From assembly GCA_023432845.1 (NCBI GenBank), contig JAEZEY010000228.1:1-46664 (forward strand): a stretch of 46,664 nt of DNA. Reading direction: 5' to 3'. The number at the start of each line of letters is the position of its first letter. The first letter of the stretch is position 1. The translations under genes and the position numbers were made by a program. Origin of the DNA: Pseudomonadota bacterium (GTDB lineage Bacteria > Pseudomonadota > Alphaproteobacteria > Rhizobiales > Xanthobacteraceae). The notes under the pieces are model-generated. The model did not search any database and was not told the DNA's origin. It saw only the letters and a program-made list of their open reading frames with translations. Of this stretch, positions 33,191 through 42,043 are shown piece after piece.

Positions 33191-34091
33191 GACCTCGTCC
33201 CTATCTCTCACCGCCACAATTATTGCCGGCCGCGAGCCGCTCGACGATGCCGGGCTCGTGCTCGCCCTTGCCGCCCTGCCCGCACCGCAAGCTCCGCGCT
33301 GGCTCGATCCGGGCCGCGCCGCCGACGTTCCCTTTAGCGCAGCCGCGGACGCCGACCAACGCGCGCTCGCCGAGAGCCTGCGCACCGCCCTGCCCGGCAC
33401 CGATGCGGTGGTGCAGCCATCCGAAGGCCGGCGCAAGAAGCTGTTTCTCGCCGACATGGATTCCACCATGATCGGCCAGGAATGCATCGATGAGCTCGCC
33501 GACTATGCCGGCCTGAAAGCCCATGTAGCGGCAATCACCGAGCGCGCCATGCGCGGCGAGATCGCCTTCGAGCCCGCCTTGCGCGAGCGCGTTGCGCTGC
33601 TCGAGGGCCTGAAGGTTTCGGTGATCGACGAGGTTCTCCGCGACCGCATCAGGCTGACGCCCGGCGCGCGGGCCCTGGTCCGCACGATGCGCGCGAACGG
33701 TGCGCACACCGCTCTCGTGTCTGGCGGCTTTACTTTATTCACCGACCGCGTTGCCGCGATGATCGGTTTCAATGAGAACCGCGCCAACAGCCTGACGGTG
33801 ATCGACGGCCACAAGCTGGCCGGCACCGTGGCTGAGCCGATCTTCGGCCGCGATGCCAAGCGAGCCGCGCTGCTCGAACTGCGTCAGGAACTCGGCCTGA
33901 CCAAGGAGCAAACCATGGCGGTCGGCGATGGCGCCAACGATCTCGACATGATCGCCGAGGCCGGCCTCGGTGTCGCCTATCACGCCAAGCCGAAGGTGGC
34001 GGAGGCGGCCCCCGCGCGCATCGAGCACGGCGATCTCACGGCGCTGCTATATATCCAGGGCTATCGACGCGACGAGTTTGTCGAGTCGTGA
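33189..34091 (+). CDS. serB: Phosphoserine phosphatase
   Basis: A 300-residue HAD-superfamily enzyme making serine from phosphoserine. Motif I is Asp89-Met-Asp91-Ser-Thr93 (LADMDSTMIGQE). Motif II is LVSGGFTLF, and motif III/IV is AVGDGANDLDMI. The N-terminal 80 residues form the usual variable ACT-like or linker region. I chose the ATG at 33189 since a longer frame would run through the miaA coding region on the other strand. No clear Shine-Dalgarno. The two genes share an overlapping start region, so each gene's promoter must lie inside the other. Confidence 0.95.
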   Translation: MTSSLSLTATIIAGREPLDDAGLVLALAALPAPQAPRWLDPGRAADVPFSAAADADQRALAESLRTALPGTDAVVQPSEGRRKKLFLADMDSTMIGQECIDELADYAGLKAHVAAITERAMRGEIAFEPALRERVALLEGLKVSVIDEVLRDRIRLTPGARALVRTMRANGAHTALVSGGFTLFTDRVAAMIGFNENRANSLTVIDGHKLAGTVAEPIFGRDAKRAALLELRQELGLTKEQTMAVGDGANDLDMIAEAGLGVAYHAKPKVAEAAPARIEHGDLTALLYIQGYRRDEFVES

Positions 34092-34092
34092 T

Positions 34093-35190
34093 CTAACTCG
34101 GGTTGACCGCGCCAGGCTCTTGCCTGAACTCACGGAAGCTTCGCAAGGAGGCGACGACGAAAGCGCTGCCGGTCAACGCCCATGCCGCAAGCGCCGTCCA
34201 GACCATCGCGTGCGAAATCGACCTGAGCGGCGGAAAATCAGTGGCGAGCGATAACCGCAGACTCGCCAGCGCGTACATACCCAGTGGAAACACCAGGCTC
34301 CAGAACATCGGCGTATATGACAGCGGAACGCGGCAAACGCCATGTTTCCAGACGCCGAACAATATGAGCAATGGAATCCACCACGTCGCCCATGCCCACA
34401 TGATCAGCGTTACGCCGTCAATGAACGGTCGCATGGAGTGAAGGAAGTCCATGCCACTTTCCGTCAGTATCAGAGCCGACCCGGCATTCGTCGCAATCGC
34501 CGCGGCGCCCATGACCACCCACAACAGCGGCGTAATGTCATCAGGCTCCACGTCGAAGAAAAAGATGCGATACGCAAAAAGCGTGACAAAGATTCCATAG
34601 AGACCGAGACCCACGCCCCACAGCATGTGAATTAGAACGAAAACGGCCGAACTGAGAGCGCCCATCGCGGGAGCGACGATCGTGCCAAGAATAACCAGCG
34701 ACTCCGTTCCCACAATTGCGATAAGCCAGCCGCCATGAACGACATTGGCGCCGTGCGCGGTATTGAGAAACACGAGAACCGCAAAACAAAAATATATGAG
34801 GCCAAACCAGAGGATCAACGCGACCAACCACATCAGTATCGAGATGAATTCATATCCGCGCAGATTAATTCCGACGCCGAAAACATCGGTCGCGGCAACG
34901 ATCGTAAAAAACGAAAATACGAGGCGCGGATTGGTCAGGTCTCTCCACAACGCTCTTGAAAACGACACGGCACGCAGAACCGTGAAGATCACGAGCACGG
35001 GATAGGCCAGGGAATTGACCGCAAACAAGGCGTCAGACGGTCCGCGATATCCTTCGAGGAAAAGGGCATTGGAGATAATGCCGGTCGCCATCACGAGCGC
35101 AAAGCAGCCCGGATAAAGCTTCGCGACCTCGCCATTCAGCCACGTTGCAAGCTGGGAGACGAGCGGCGGTGCAACAGACATTTTGCGCAT
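34093..35190 (-). CDS. TDT family transporter/channel (TehA / SLAC1-like)
   Basis: A 365-residue inner-membrane protein with about ten membrane segments, starting LYPGCFALVMATGIISNALFLEG. TDT members include TehA (tellurite resistance), plant SLAC1 anion channels and Ssu1 sulfite or malate transporters. The ligand cannot be read here. The ATG at 35190 follows GAGAGGG by four bases; an ATG three codons downstream is possible. It lies 11 bp after a small membrane protein gene, so the two form an operon. A FixK/FNR-like site is about 90 bp upstream of the first gene. Confidence 0.88.
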   Translation of the reverse strand: MRKMSVAPPLVSQLATWLNGEVAKLYPGCFALVMATGIISNALFLEGYRGPSDALFAVNSLAYPVLVIFTVLRAVSFSRALWRDLTNPRLVFSFFTIVAATDVFGVGINLRGYEFISILMWLVALILWFGLIYFCFAVLVFLNTAHGANVVHGGWLIAIVGTESLVILGTIVAPAMGALSSAVFVLIHMLWGVGLGLYGIFVTLFAYRIFFFDVEPDDITPLLWVVMGAAAIATNAGSALILTESGMDFLHSMRPFIDGVTLIMWAWATWWIPLLILFGVWKHGVCRVPLSYTPMFWSLVFPLGMYALASLRLSLATDFPPLRSISHAMVWTALAAWALTGSAFVVASLRSFREFRQEPGAVNPS

Positions 35191-35201
35191 TCCGCCCTCT
35201 C

Positions 35202-35567
35202 TCACCCTCGTAAATATATGATGATGAGATTGATCTGAAGAAAGGTGATGATCAGAATTGCGTTGCACGCCCAGGCCACAGTCAGAAAGCGCGCAAGTGT
35301 GCCCCAGAGCTTTTCTTCAGTTTTATCGGCACATCGCCACACCGAGACAAGTATCCAGGCGGTGTAAACAGCAAAACACGGCAGGAGAATTTGCCTCAGC
35401 AGCACATGAGCATCATCGAATGCGGCGATATACACGCCCACAACGCCACTGCTGACAGCGACACCGTATATCCAGAAGACCTTCCAAAGCCGCTCTTCCC
35501 CGCGCCAGGCCCGAATCTCGGTGGCAAAGAAATCGGCTGCGAAGTCAGCGGACGATGACTGCGCCAT
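35202..35567 (-). CDS. Small membrane protein of unknown function
   Basis: A 121-residue protein with about three membrane segments (near residues 33-50, 60-80 and 92-118). No family is recognised. It starts with a short polar segment (MAQSSSADFAADFFATEIRA). The ATG at 35567 has GGAAGG seven bases upstream; an ATG nine codons earlier lacks one. First gene of a two-gene operon with the TDT channel and preceded by a FixK/FNR-like box, so it may be a subunit or regulator of the channel. Confidence 0.75.
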   Translation of the reverse strand: MAQSSSADFAADFFATEIRAWRGEERLWKVFWIYGVAVSSGVVGVYIAAFDDAHVLLRQILLPCFAVYTAWILVSVWRCADKTEEKLWGTLARFLTVAWACNAILIITFLQINLIIIYLRG

Positions 35568-35659
35568 GAAGAAACCTTCCAGCAGGGGCTGCATGCGCAG
35601 CGCGTCGGCAGTGCGAGTCCAACAAACAAAGAAAACTACTGCAGGTCAATATGTCGCAC

Positions 35660-35673
35660 TTGATCCAAGTCAA
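35660..35673 (-). promoter_or_regulatory. FixK/FNR-type binding site
   Basis: On the minus strand TTGAC-TTGG-ATCAA, close to the FNR/FixK consensus TTGAT-N4-ATCAA with a single base off in the left half. It lies 93-106 bp upstream of the small membrane protein start, a fitting place for an activated promoter. It suggests that the operon is switched on at low oxygen; binding is inferred. Confidence 0.6.
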
Positions 35674-35731
35674 TGCGCGGCCTCCCCCGAGGCCGGCGGG
35701 GACGCAAGGCTGAATGCATCATCTCGAAAAG

Positions 35732-35758
35732 AAAACGGCCGGGGCGAACCCGGCCATT
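35732..35758 (-). terminator. Intrinsic terminator of degP
   Basis: Stem GGCCGGG/CCCGGCC with loop GCGAA. On the minus strand it runs into GTTTTCTTTT. It lies 28 bp after the degP stop. Confidence 0.8.
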
Positions 35759-35786
35759 TGTCGTCAATGGAAGGGCACGGTTCACA

Positions 35787-37274
35787 TTACTGGAGCCCGA
35801 TCGCCACGAAGCTCGGATCGCCCGAGGGCGACTGCACCAGCAGCACCACGGTCTTCTTGCCGTCCTTCTTGAGCTGGTCGATACGCTTCTGCAGGTCGGC
35901 CGCGCTGGTCACCGGCTGCTGCTGCACCTCGGCGATCACCATGCCGGGCTGCAGACGCTTCTCGGCGGCCGCCGAGTTCGGATCGACGCCGGTAATGACC
36001 ACGCCCTTCACCTTGTCGTCGATCTTGAACTTCTTACGGTTGGCCTCATTGAGGTTCGCGAGATCGAGGCCGAGCGCCTTCCTGACCGAAGACTTTTCCT
36101 CGTCGGGCTGATCCTTCTTCGGCGTCAGCGAAGCCGGGGTCGGCTTGTCGTCTTCGAGACGGCCGAGCTTGACGGTCTTGGTCTCTTCCTTGCCCTTGCG
36201 GATGATGGTGACCTCGACATCCTTGCCGACCGCGGTATCGGCAACGATGCGGGGCAGATCGCGCATTTCCTTGACGTCCTTGCCGTCGAATTTGACGACC
36301 ACGTCGCCGGGCTCGATGCCGGCCGGTTTGGCGGGACCCTTGTCATCGACACCGGCGATCAGCGCGCCACGCGCCGGCTTGATGTTCAGGCTGTCGGCGA
36401 TCTCCTCCGTCACCTGCTGGATGCGGACCCCGAGCCAACCGCGGCGTACTTCCTTGAAATTGCGCAGCTGGTCGATAACCGCGACCGCAGTCTTCGACGG
36501 CACGGCGAATCCGATGCCGATCGAGCCGCCCGACGGCGAGATGATCGCGGTATTCACGCCGATGACGTCGCCATCGAGATTGAACAGCGGGCCGCCCGAG
36601 TTGCCGCGGTTAATCGAGGCGTCCGTCTGGATGTAGTTGTCGTACGGGCCCGACTGGATGTCGCGGTTGCGTGCCGAGACGATGCCGGCGGTCACGGTGC
36701 CGCCGAGCGAGAACGGGTTACCGATCGCGATCACCCATTCGCCCAGGCGCAACTTGTCGCTGTCGCCGAACCTGACCGCCTTGAGCGGCTTCGTCGGCGT
36801 CACCTTCAGGAGCGCAAGGTCAGTCTTCTTATCGGTGCCAACCAGTTCGGCTTTCAGCGTCGAGCCGTCATTGAGAATAACGCTCACCTCGTCGGCATCG
36901 GCGATGACGTGGTTGTTGGTCACGACATAGCCTTCGGCATCGATGATGAAGCCAGAGCCGAGCGAATTGACCCGGCGCGACGGCGGCGTGTTGCCGTTCG
37001 GGCCCTGTCCACCCGGACCGCGGCGGTTCTTGAAGAACTCCTCGAAAAACTCCTCGAAGGGCGATCCCGGCGGCAGCTGCGGCATGGCGCCGGAATTGAG
37101 ATCGACCTTCTGCTTAGTCGAGATATTGACCACAGCGTCGATCACCTGCTCGGAAACGTCGGCGATGCCTTCCGGGCCGCGCGCCAGAGCGGGCGCCGCG
37201 GTCAGGGGGCCAGCCAGTGTGGCGGCGAGCACGAGTGCGAAAGTCGTTCTGAAACGAAGTGAAGGGGCGCCCAT
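35787..37274 (-). CDS. degP: Do-family periplasmic serine protease (DegP/HtrA-like)
   Basis: A 495-residue envelope protease/chaperone. The signal peptide ends near APALA (about residue 31). Catalytic triad: His122 in TNNHVI, Asp152 in TDLALL and Ser226 in GNSGGPL. Two PDZ domains follow at about 285-370 and 410-490. It degrades or refolds damaged periplasmic proteins. It lies behind hflK-hflC-DUF2065, the usual neighbourhood in this order. A terminator-like hairpin in the 144-bp gap suggests it also has its own promoter. GGAGAA precedes the ATG. Confidence 0.95.
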   Translation of the reverse strand: MGAPSLRFRTTFALVLAATLAGPLTAAPALARGPEGIADVSEQVIDAVVNISTKQKVDLNSGAMPQLPPGSPFEEFFEEFFKNRRGPGGQGPNGNTPPSRRVNSLGSGFIIDAEGYVVTNNHVIADADEVSVILNDGSTLKAELVGTDKKTDLALLKVTPTKPLKAVRFGDSDKLRLGEWVIAIGNPFSLGGTVTAGIVSARNRDIQSGPYDNYIQTDASINRGNSGGPLFNLDGDVIGVNTAIISPSGGSIGIGFAVPSKTAVAVIDQLRNFKEVRRGWLGVRIQQVTEEIADSLNIKPARGALIAGVDDKGPAKPAGIEPGDVVVKFDGKDVKEMRDLPRIVADTAVGKDVEVTIIRKGKEETKTVKLGRLEDDKPTPASLTPKKDQPDEEKSSVRKALGLDLANLNEANRKKFKIDDKVKGVVITGVDPNSAAAEKRLQPGMVIAEVQQQPVTSAADLQKRIDQLKKDGKKTVVLLVQSPSGDPSFVAIGLQ

Positions 37275-37371
37275 TGGCGTCGATTCTCCAGGGAGGGGTT
37301 GTTACAAAGTGACCCCGAATTAGCGGCGATTCAAGGGCAGCGGCAGGAGATTGCCATCAAGGCCGAGCGGT

Positions 37372-37398
37372 AAAACCGCTGGCTCTCTGGCCGGCGGC
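37372..37398 (-). terminator. Possible terminator between DUF2065 and degP
   Basis: On the minus strand GCCGCCGGC-N6-GCCAGCGGT folds with one mismatch and is followed by TTTTA, about 20 bp after the DUF2065 stop. It could end the hflK-hflC-DUF2065 transcript in part. Confidence 0.45.
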
Positions 37399-37418
37399 TC
37401 TGTCCCGGGCCGAAAGTC

Positions 37419-37604
37419 TCAGGATCTCGCCATCCAGACAATCACTATGCCGACAATGGCCGATCCGAGCCCAATCAGCCGCAAGGTCGCCGGCGGCGTG
37501 TTCAGCACGCTTTCGACCGCTTTTTTGCCGTGCGCCGGGAAAGCCGCGAAGATCAGGCCTTCGATGACGAAGACCAGCCCGAGCGCGGCCAGAAAGTCCG
37601 ACAT
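37419..37604 (-). CDS. DUF2065 family small membrane protein
   Basis: A 61-residue protein with two membrane segments (near 5-22 and 41-58) and the conserved start MSDFLAALGLVFVIEGLIFAAFP. Family members (YjeT-like) sit beside hflKC in many Proteobacteria; the function is unknown. It begins 14 bp after hflC, so it is in the same operon. Confidence 0.85.
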   Translation of the reverse strand: MSDFLAALGLVFVIEGLIFAAFPAHGKKAVESVLNTPPATLRLIGLGSAIVGIVIVWMARS

Positions 37605-37618
37605 TCCGCGTCACGCCA

Positions 37619-38539
37619 TCATTGGGCAGGCGGCGTCGCTGGCGTTGGGGCCGGCTGCTGCCCGCCCGCTCCTCCGGTCGGCTGATTGAAGAAGCGGAAG
37701 AAGCTGTTGTCCGGCTTGAGCAGGATTCGTGTGTCGCCGGGCTTCATGCTCGCCTCATAGGCCTGCATCGAGCGGTAGAAGGCGAAGAAGTCCGGGTCCC
37801 GGTTGAAGGCCTCGGCGAAGATCTGGTTGCGGGTGGCGTCACCCTCGCCGCGGATCTGCTCAGACTTCGAGTTGGCGTCCGCCACCAGCACTGTCACGTC
37901 GCGGTCGGCGCGGGAGCGGATTTCCTGGGCGCGCTGGGCGCCCTGAGCGCGGAATTCGGCCGCTTCGCGGGCGCGCTCGGTCTGCATGCGCTGATAGACC
38001 GCCTGGCTGTTCTGCTCCGGCAGATCGGCGCGCCGAATTCGGACGTCGACGACCTGGATGCCGTAGCCGCCGGCTTCGCGATCGACAAGCTGCAGGATGC
38101 GGTCCATGAGCCCGGAGCGCTGATCGCGCACGACCTCGGTGAAGGTCGCCTCGCCGAGAACCCGGCGCAGCGCCGAGTTGAGAAGGATCGAGAGCTGAGA
38201 GTTCGCGCCCTGGACCGAACCGACGGTCTGATAGAAACGCAGCGCGTCACGGATACGATAGCGCGCGAACGCGTCCACCACCAATCGCTTCTGATCCGAG
38301 GCGATCACTTCCTGCGGCGGCGCTTCCAGATCGAGGATGCGGTTGTCGATGTAGACCACATTATCGATGAACGGCGCCTTGAAGTGCAGACCCGGCGTAG
38401 TGATCGGCGCCTGCGGATTGCCGAGACGCAGCACCAGCGCCTGCTGCGTCTGATAGACGGTGAACAGCGACGAATAGCCGACGATCAACGCGGCCACGAG
38501 GATGACGACGGCGACACCGCCGATGAAATTCAGTCTCAT
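37619..38539 (-). CDS. hflC: HflC, SPFH-domain regulator of FtsH protease
   Basis: A 306-residue membrane-anchored protein with one N-terminal segment (residues about 5-25), then the SPFH/band-7 domain starting at VYQTQQALVLRLGNP. With HflK it forms a large periplasmic cage around FtsH. The segment RMQTERAREAAEFRAQGAQRAQEI is the expected helical stalk. Its start overlaps the hflK stop by 4 bp (ATGA), giving coupled translation. Length is typical. C-terminus is Pro/Ala-rich. Confidence 0.96.
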   Translation of the reverse strand: MRLNFIGGVAVVILVAALIVGYSSLFTVYQTQQALVLRLGNPQAPITTPGLHFKAPFIDNVVYIDNRILDLEAPPQEVIASDQKRLVVDAFARYRIRDALRFYQTVGSVQGANSQLSILLNSALRRVLGEATFTEVVRDQRSGLMDRILQLVDREAGGYGIQVVDVRIRRADLPEQNSQAVYQRMQTERAREAAEFRAQGAQRAQEIRSRADRDVTVLVADANSKSEQIRGEGDATRNQIFAEAFNRDPDFFAFYRSMQAYEASMKPGDTRILLKPDNSFFRFFNQPTGGAGGQQPAPTPATPPAQ

Positions 38540-39678
38540 TGGCGGGCTCCCGACGGCGTACGCGGCTGCGGACGGGTCAATTCATTCAGCGGCAGATAGG
38601 GCACGACGCCTGAGCCACTTGGGCCGGAATCGAGGATGACCTTGTCGGTGCCGCCGAGCACGCGTTCCATGGTCTCGAGATACATGCGCTCGCGCGTGAC
38701 GTTCGGGGCCTTCCGGTATTCCTCGTAGATCTTCATGAATCGCGCCGACTGACCGGTCGCTTCCGCGACGGTCTGCTGCCGGTAAGCTTCGGCGGCCTGC
38801 GTGATCTGCGCCACCCGGCCGCGCGCTTCCGGCACGACGCGGTTGGCATAAGTCTGCGCTTCGTTGACGGCGCGCTCGAGGTCGGCGCGCGCGGCCTGCA
38901 CGTCGCGGAAGGCGTCGATGACCTGCTGCGGCGGATCGACCTTTTGCAACTGCACCTGCTGGATCATGATGCCGGCGCCATAACCATCGAGCGTCTTTTG
39001 CATCAGCTCATGAACGGCGTTTTCAATAGTTTGGCGCGCGCCCGTGAGGATCGGCTGGATCTCCGAGCGGCCGATGACTTCGCGCATGGCGCTTTCGGCC
39101 ACTGCCTTCACCGTACCTTCCGGATTCTGGATGTTGAACAGGTAGTCGCCGACGCCGGTCGGTTTCACCTTCCACAGCACCGAAAAATCGACGTCGACGA
39201 TATTCTCGTCGCCCGTGAGCATCAGGCTTTCCTCGGGCACGTCGCGCACGGTCGAGCCGCGGCGCACGTCTTCGCTAATACGCATGCCGATGTCGATCTT
39301 GTTGACGCGCAGCGCCTTCGGCGTGAGCGCGGTCTCGATCGGGTAAGGCAGGTGATAGTTCAGACCCGGCTGGACCTCGCGCACTTCCTTGCCGAAGCGC
39401 AGCACGACGCCGAGCTCATCCGGCTCGACGCGGAAGAAGCCGGAGAAGCCCCACAGCGCCAGCGCCGCGAGCGCGGCGAGCGCAATGCCCTTGCCGCCCA
39501 TATTGCCGGGCAGCACGCCGCGCAGCCGGTCCTGGCCGCGGCGCAGGATTTCTTCGAGGTCGGGCGGCCGGCCACCGGAAGGCGGCGGACTGGAGCCCCA
39601 CGGGCTTTTGCCACCACCACCGGACCCCCATGGTCCGCCAGACCCGCTGCCACCACCGCCTTGATTGCTCCACGGCAT
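38536..39678 (-). CDS. hflK: HflK, SPFH-domain regulator of FtsH protease
   Basis: A 380-residue partner of HflC. The cytoplasmic N-terminus is Gly/Pro/Ser-rich (GGGGSGSGGPWGSGGGGKS), then a membrane segment at about 60-82 (GIALAALAALALWGFSGFF) and a band-7 domain from about residue 85. First gene of hflK-hflC-DUF2065. A good sigma70 promoter sits 56-84 bp upstream. In related genomes folA and thyA lie directly upstream on the same strand; here an SDR gene on the opposite strand separates folA from hflK. Confidence 0.96.
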   Translation of the reverse strand: MPWSNQGGGGSGSGGPWGSGGGGKSPWGSSPPPSGGRPPDLEEILRRGQDRLRGVLPGNMGGKGIALAALAALALWGFSGFFRVEPDELGVVLRFGKEVREVQPGLNYHLPYPIETALTPKALRVNKIDIGMRISEDVRRGSTVRDVPEESLMLTGDENIVDVDFSVLWKVKPTGVGDYLFNIQNPEGTVKAVAESAMREVIGRSEIQPILTGARQTIENAVHELMQKTLDGYGAGIMIQQVQLQKVDPPQQVIDAFRDVQAARADLERAVNEAQTYANRVVPEARGRVAQITQAAEAYRQQTVAEATGQSARFMKIYEEYRKAPNVTRERMYLETMERVLGGTDKVILDSGPSGSGVVPYLPLNELTRPQPRTPSGARQ

Positions 39679-39733
39679 AAATCTTGTCTCCCGGCCTCGG
39701 CCGACACGCGGGCCCTGCCTTTAGTTGGGAGGG

Positions 39734-39762
39734 GTTATAGGGGACGCAAGGTCTCGTTACAA
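39734..39762 (-). promoter_or_regulatory. Sigma70-type promoter of hflK
   Basis: On the minus strand TTGTAA (39762-39757) and TATAAC (39739-39734) are 17 bp apart, with transcription predicted to start near 39727, about 50 bases before the hflK ATG. Confidence 0.65.
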
Positions 39763-39921
39763 CGCGCTGTCATGCCGCATTTTCATCGAAGTTACGGGCA
39801 CATGCACCCGCATCGTACCAAAAATTCGGCTCGTCTTTCGCCCGCACGCGCCTGCTTGTGGTAAATACCGCGCTTCGACAGACGACAGAACACAAAAAAG
39901 CATCGGGCGAGGAAGCATTCA

Positions 39922-40686
39922 ATGAGCGCATTCGATCTCACCGGGCGCGTCGCGCTGGTCACCGGCGGCAATGGCGGCATCGGTCTCGGCATGGCCAAGG
40001 GTCTGGCCGGCGCCGGCGCCACGGTGGTCATCGCCGGACGCAACAGGGCCAAGGCGGATACGGCGCTCGCCGAACTGCGGGCGGTCGATTCCAGGGCAGA
40101 CTTCGTCGAGATCGACGTGCTGAAAGAAGAGTCCTGCCGCGGCGCGGTGCAAGCGGTCGCCGACAAGTTCGGCCGGCTCGACATCCTCGTCAACAATGCC
40201 GGCACCAGCGTGCGCAAGCCGCCGGAAGAACTGACCGCCGCGGAATGGCATCTGGTGATGGACACCAATGTCACCAGCGCCTTCCTGTGCTCCCAGACGG
40301 TTTACCCGCACATGAAAAAAGTGGGCGGCGGCAAGATCATCAATATTGGGTCGATGATGACCATCTTCGCCTCGTCCTATGCCGCCCCTTATGCCTCCAG
40401 CAAAGGCGCCATCGTCCAGATGGCCCGCTCCTTCGCGGTCGCCTGGGCCAAAGACAATATCCAGGTCAATTCTATCCTGCCCGGCTGGATCGACACCGAA
40501 CTGACCAAGAAAGCGCGCGAGCAGGTCCCCGGTCTCCACGATCGCGTGCTGGCGCGCACCCCGGCCGCGCGGTGGGGCGTACCGGGCGACTTCTCGGGCA
40601 TAGCGGTGTTTCTCGCCTCACCGGCGTCGGACTTCCTTACCGGCACGGCGATCCCGGTCGATGGCGGCTATTCGGTGATGGCGTGA
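39922..40686 (+). CDS. Short-chain dehydrogenase/reductase (classical SDR)
   Basis: A 254-residue NAD(P)-dependent oxidoreductase. The cofactor motif TGGNGGIG is at residues 14-21, NNAG at 89-92, and the catalytic Ser142, Tyr155 and Lys159 (YASSK) are all present. The end, FLTGTAIPVDGGYSV, is typical. Gluconate 5-dehydrogenase-like members look similar, but the substrate is not determinable. GAGGAAG lies six bases before the ATG. It is on the plus strand between the minus-strand folA and hflK genes and ends 10 bp before the folA stop. Confidence 0.93.
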   Translation: MSAFDLTGRVALVTGGNGGIGLGMAKGLAGAGATVVIAGRNRAKADTALAELRAVDSRADFVEIDVLKEESCRGAVQAVADKFGRLDILVNNAGTSVRKPPEELTAAEWHLVMDTNVTSAFLCSQTVYPHMKKVGGGKIINIGSMMTIFASSYAAPYASSKGAIVQMARSFAVAWAKDNIQVNSILPGWIDTELTKKAREQVPGLHDRVLARTPAARWGVPGDFSGIAVFLASPASDFLTGTAIPVDGGYSVMA

Positions 40687-40696
40687 TGGCGCGAGG

Positions 40697-41230
40697 CTAG
40701 CGCCGCTCGTAAGCGACGGTGTCGAAGCCGGCGTCGTCGTCCGGCCCGGGATCGTAGTGATGGCGCTCGACTTCGCACCACTCGCGCGGGTCGATCGCGG
40801 GAAAATAAACATCTCCCGGCGGGCTGGCGTGGACATGCGTGATCTCCAGCCGGTTCGCCATCCCCATGGTGCGGTCGAACACATCGCCACCGCCGATGAT
40901 CATGAGCTCGGACACGCCGCGCTTGGCGGCATCGCCAGCGGCAATGCCGAGTGCGGCGTCCAGGCTGGTGGCGAGAATGCAGCCCGGTACGGCCATGCTG
41001 AGGTCGCGCGTCATCACGATGTTGGTGCGGCCCGGCAGCGGCTTGCCGATCGACTCAAAGGTCTTGCGGCCCATTACGACCGGCTTGCCGAGCGTGATGC
41101 GCTTGAAATGCTGCAGATCGGATTTCAGCCGCCACGGCAACTGGCCGCCACTGCCGATGACTCCGTTCTCGCCGATCGCGGCAACGAGCACGATCTTGTA
41201 GGGGGCGGTGTTGCGCGGCCGCCTGGTCAT
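40697..41230 (-). CDS. folA: Dihydrofolate reductase
   Basis: A 177-residue enzyme reducing dihydrofolate to tetrahydrofolate. LVAAIGENGVIGSGGQLPW (from about residue 15), the catalytic Asp38 in LKSDLQHFK and VVMGRKTFESIGKPLPGRTN are diagnostic. The ATG at 41230 overlaps the GNAT gene stop (ATGA), so they are coupled. It serves thymidylate synthesis together with thyA nearby. A longer upstream frame is a shadow of the GNAT gene. Confidence 0.95.
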   Translation of the reverse strand: MTRRPRNTAPYKIVLVAAIGENGVIGSGGQLPWRLKSDLQHFKRITLGKPVVMGRKTFESIGKPLPGRTNIVMTRDLSMAVPGCILATSLDAALGIAAGDAAKRGVSELMIIGGGDVFDRTMGMANRLEITHVHASPPGDVYFPAIDPREWCEVERHHYDPGPDDDAGFDTVAYERR

Positions 41231-41769
41231 GCGCGCGCTCCCTTGCCGAACGACGTGAGCGCCTCGCCGCTCATGCGGCAGATCTTCCAGTCGGGCAACA
41301 CCTTTGCGCCGATCGACTCGTAAAAGGCGATGGACGGCGCATTCCAGTCCAGCACCGACCACTCGAAGCGAGCGTAACCTTCATCGACGCATCGCGTAGC
41401 AAGCCGCATCATCAGGGCCTTGCCCAATCCCTTGCCGCGATAAGCAGGCCGCACGAACAGATCCTCCAGGTAAATGCCGTGGCGACCGCGAAAGGTCGAG
41501 AAATTGAGAAACCAGACGGCGAGCCCGGCCGCCTCTCCGTTCCATTCGCCGATATCGCAGAATAGGCGCGGCTTCTCGCCGAACAAGGCATCGGCGATCA
41601 TCGCCGGCGTCGCATCGACGGCATCGCTGAGCTTTTCGTAGTCGGCAAGTTCACGGATGAGATCGAAGATCAGAGACGTATCCGCAGGACCGGCCGGTCG
41701 AATGCTGACTCCGGAACCGCCCCCATCGACGACCTGGCGTCCCCGGGACTGATCTATAGCAAACTGCAT
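41227..41769 (-). CDS. GNAT-family N-acetyltransferase (diamine acetyltransferase-like)
   Basis: A 180-residue acetyl-CoA-dependent transferase. The motif VRPAYRGKGLGKALMMRLA (R/Q-x-x-G-x-G/A) binds acetyl-CoA, and FDLIRELADYEKL near residue 40 with HGIYLEDLFVRP resembles the spermidine/spermine or thialysine acetyltransferase subgroup. The N-terminal 25 residues are unlike the family, so the start is uncertain; the ATG at 41769 has AAGG six bases upstream. It lies between thyA and folA in the conserved order and overlaps folA by 4 bp. Confidence 0.85.
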   Translation of the reverse strand: MQFAIDQSRGRQVVDGGGSGVSIRPAGPADTSLIFDLIRELADYEKLSDAVDATPAMIADALFGEKPRLFCDIGEWNGEAAGLAVWFLNFSTFRGRHGIYLEDLFVRPAYRGKGLGKALMMRLATRCVDEGYARFEWSVLDWNAPSIAFYESIGAKVLPDWKICRMSGEALTSFGKGARA

Positions 41770-42043
41770 GCCGCGCCTTGAGGATACACTCAGTGGCGCA
41801 ATGCCGCAGCCACCAAGAAAAGCATAACGAAATCCGCAGCTGCTGTCCAAAATGGAATTTGCCCAGCGGCATTATCATGCTTCTGAGCGGGGAGACTGCT
41901 AGGCGCACGGCGGGACGGCAGATATGGCATCGCGCCATCGGCAGCCCATGCGCTGAACCGCCGCGCCTGCCAGATGCGGTTCCAGGCATTATCCTCTATG
42001 GTTGGGCACTTCCAGTCGACCCGACAAGTAAAGACAGTCGTTA

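Noticed and set aside
35684..35704. GC-rich inverted repeat next to the FixK-like site
   Set aside because: The arms are short and imperfect with no U-tract; a clearer degP terminator lies at 35732-35758.
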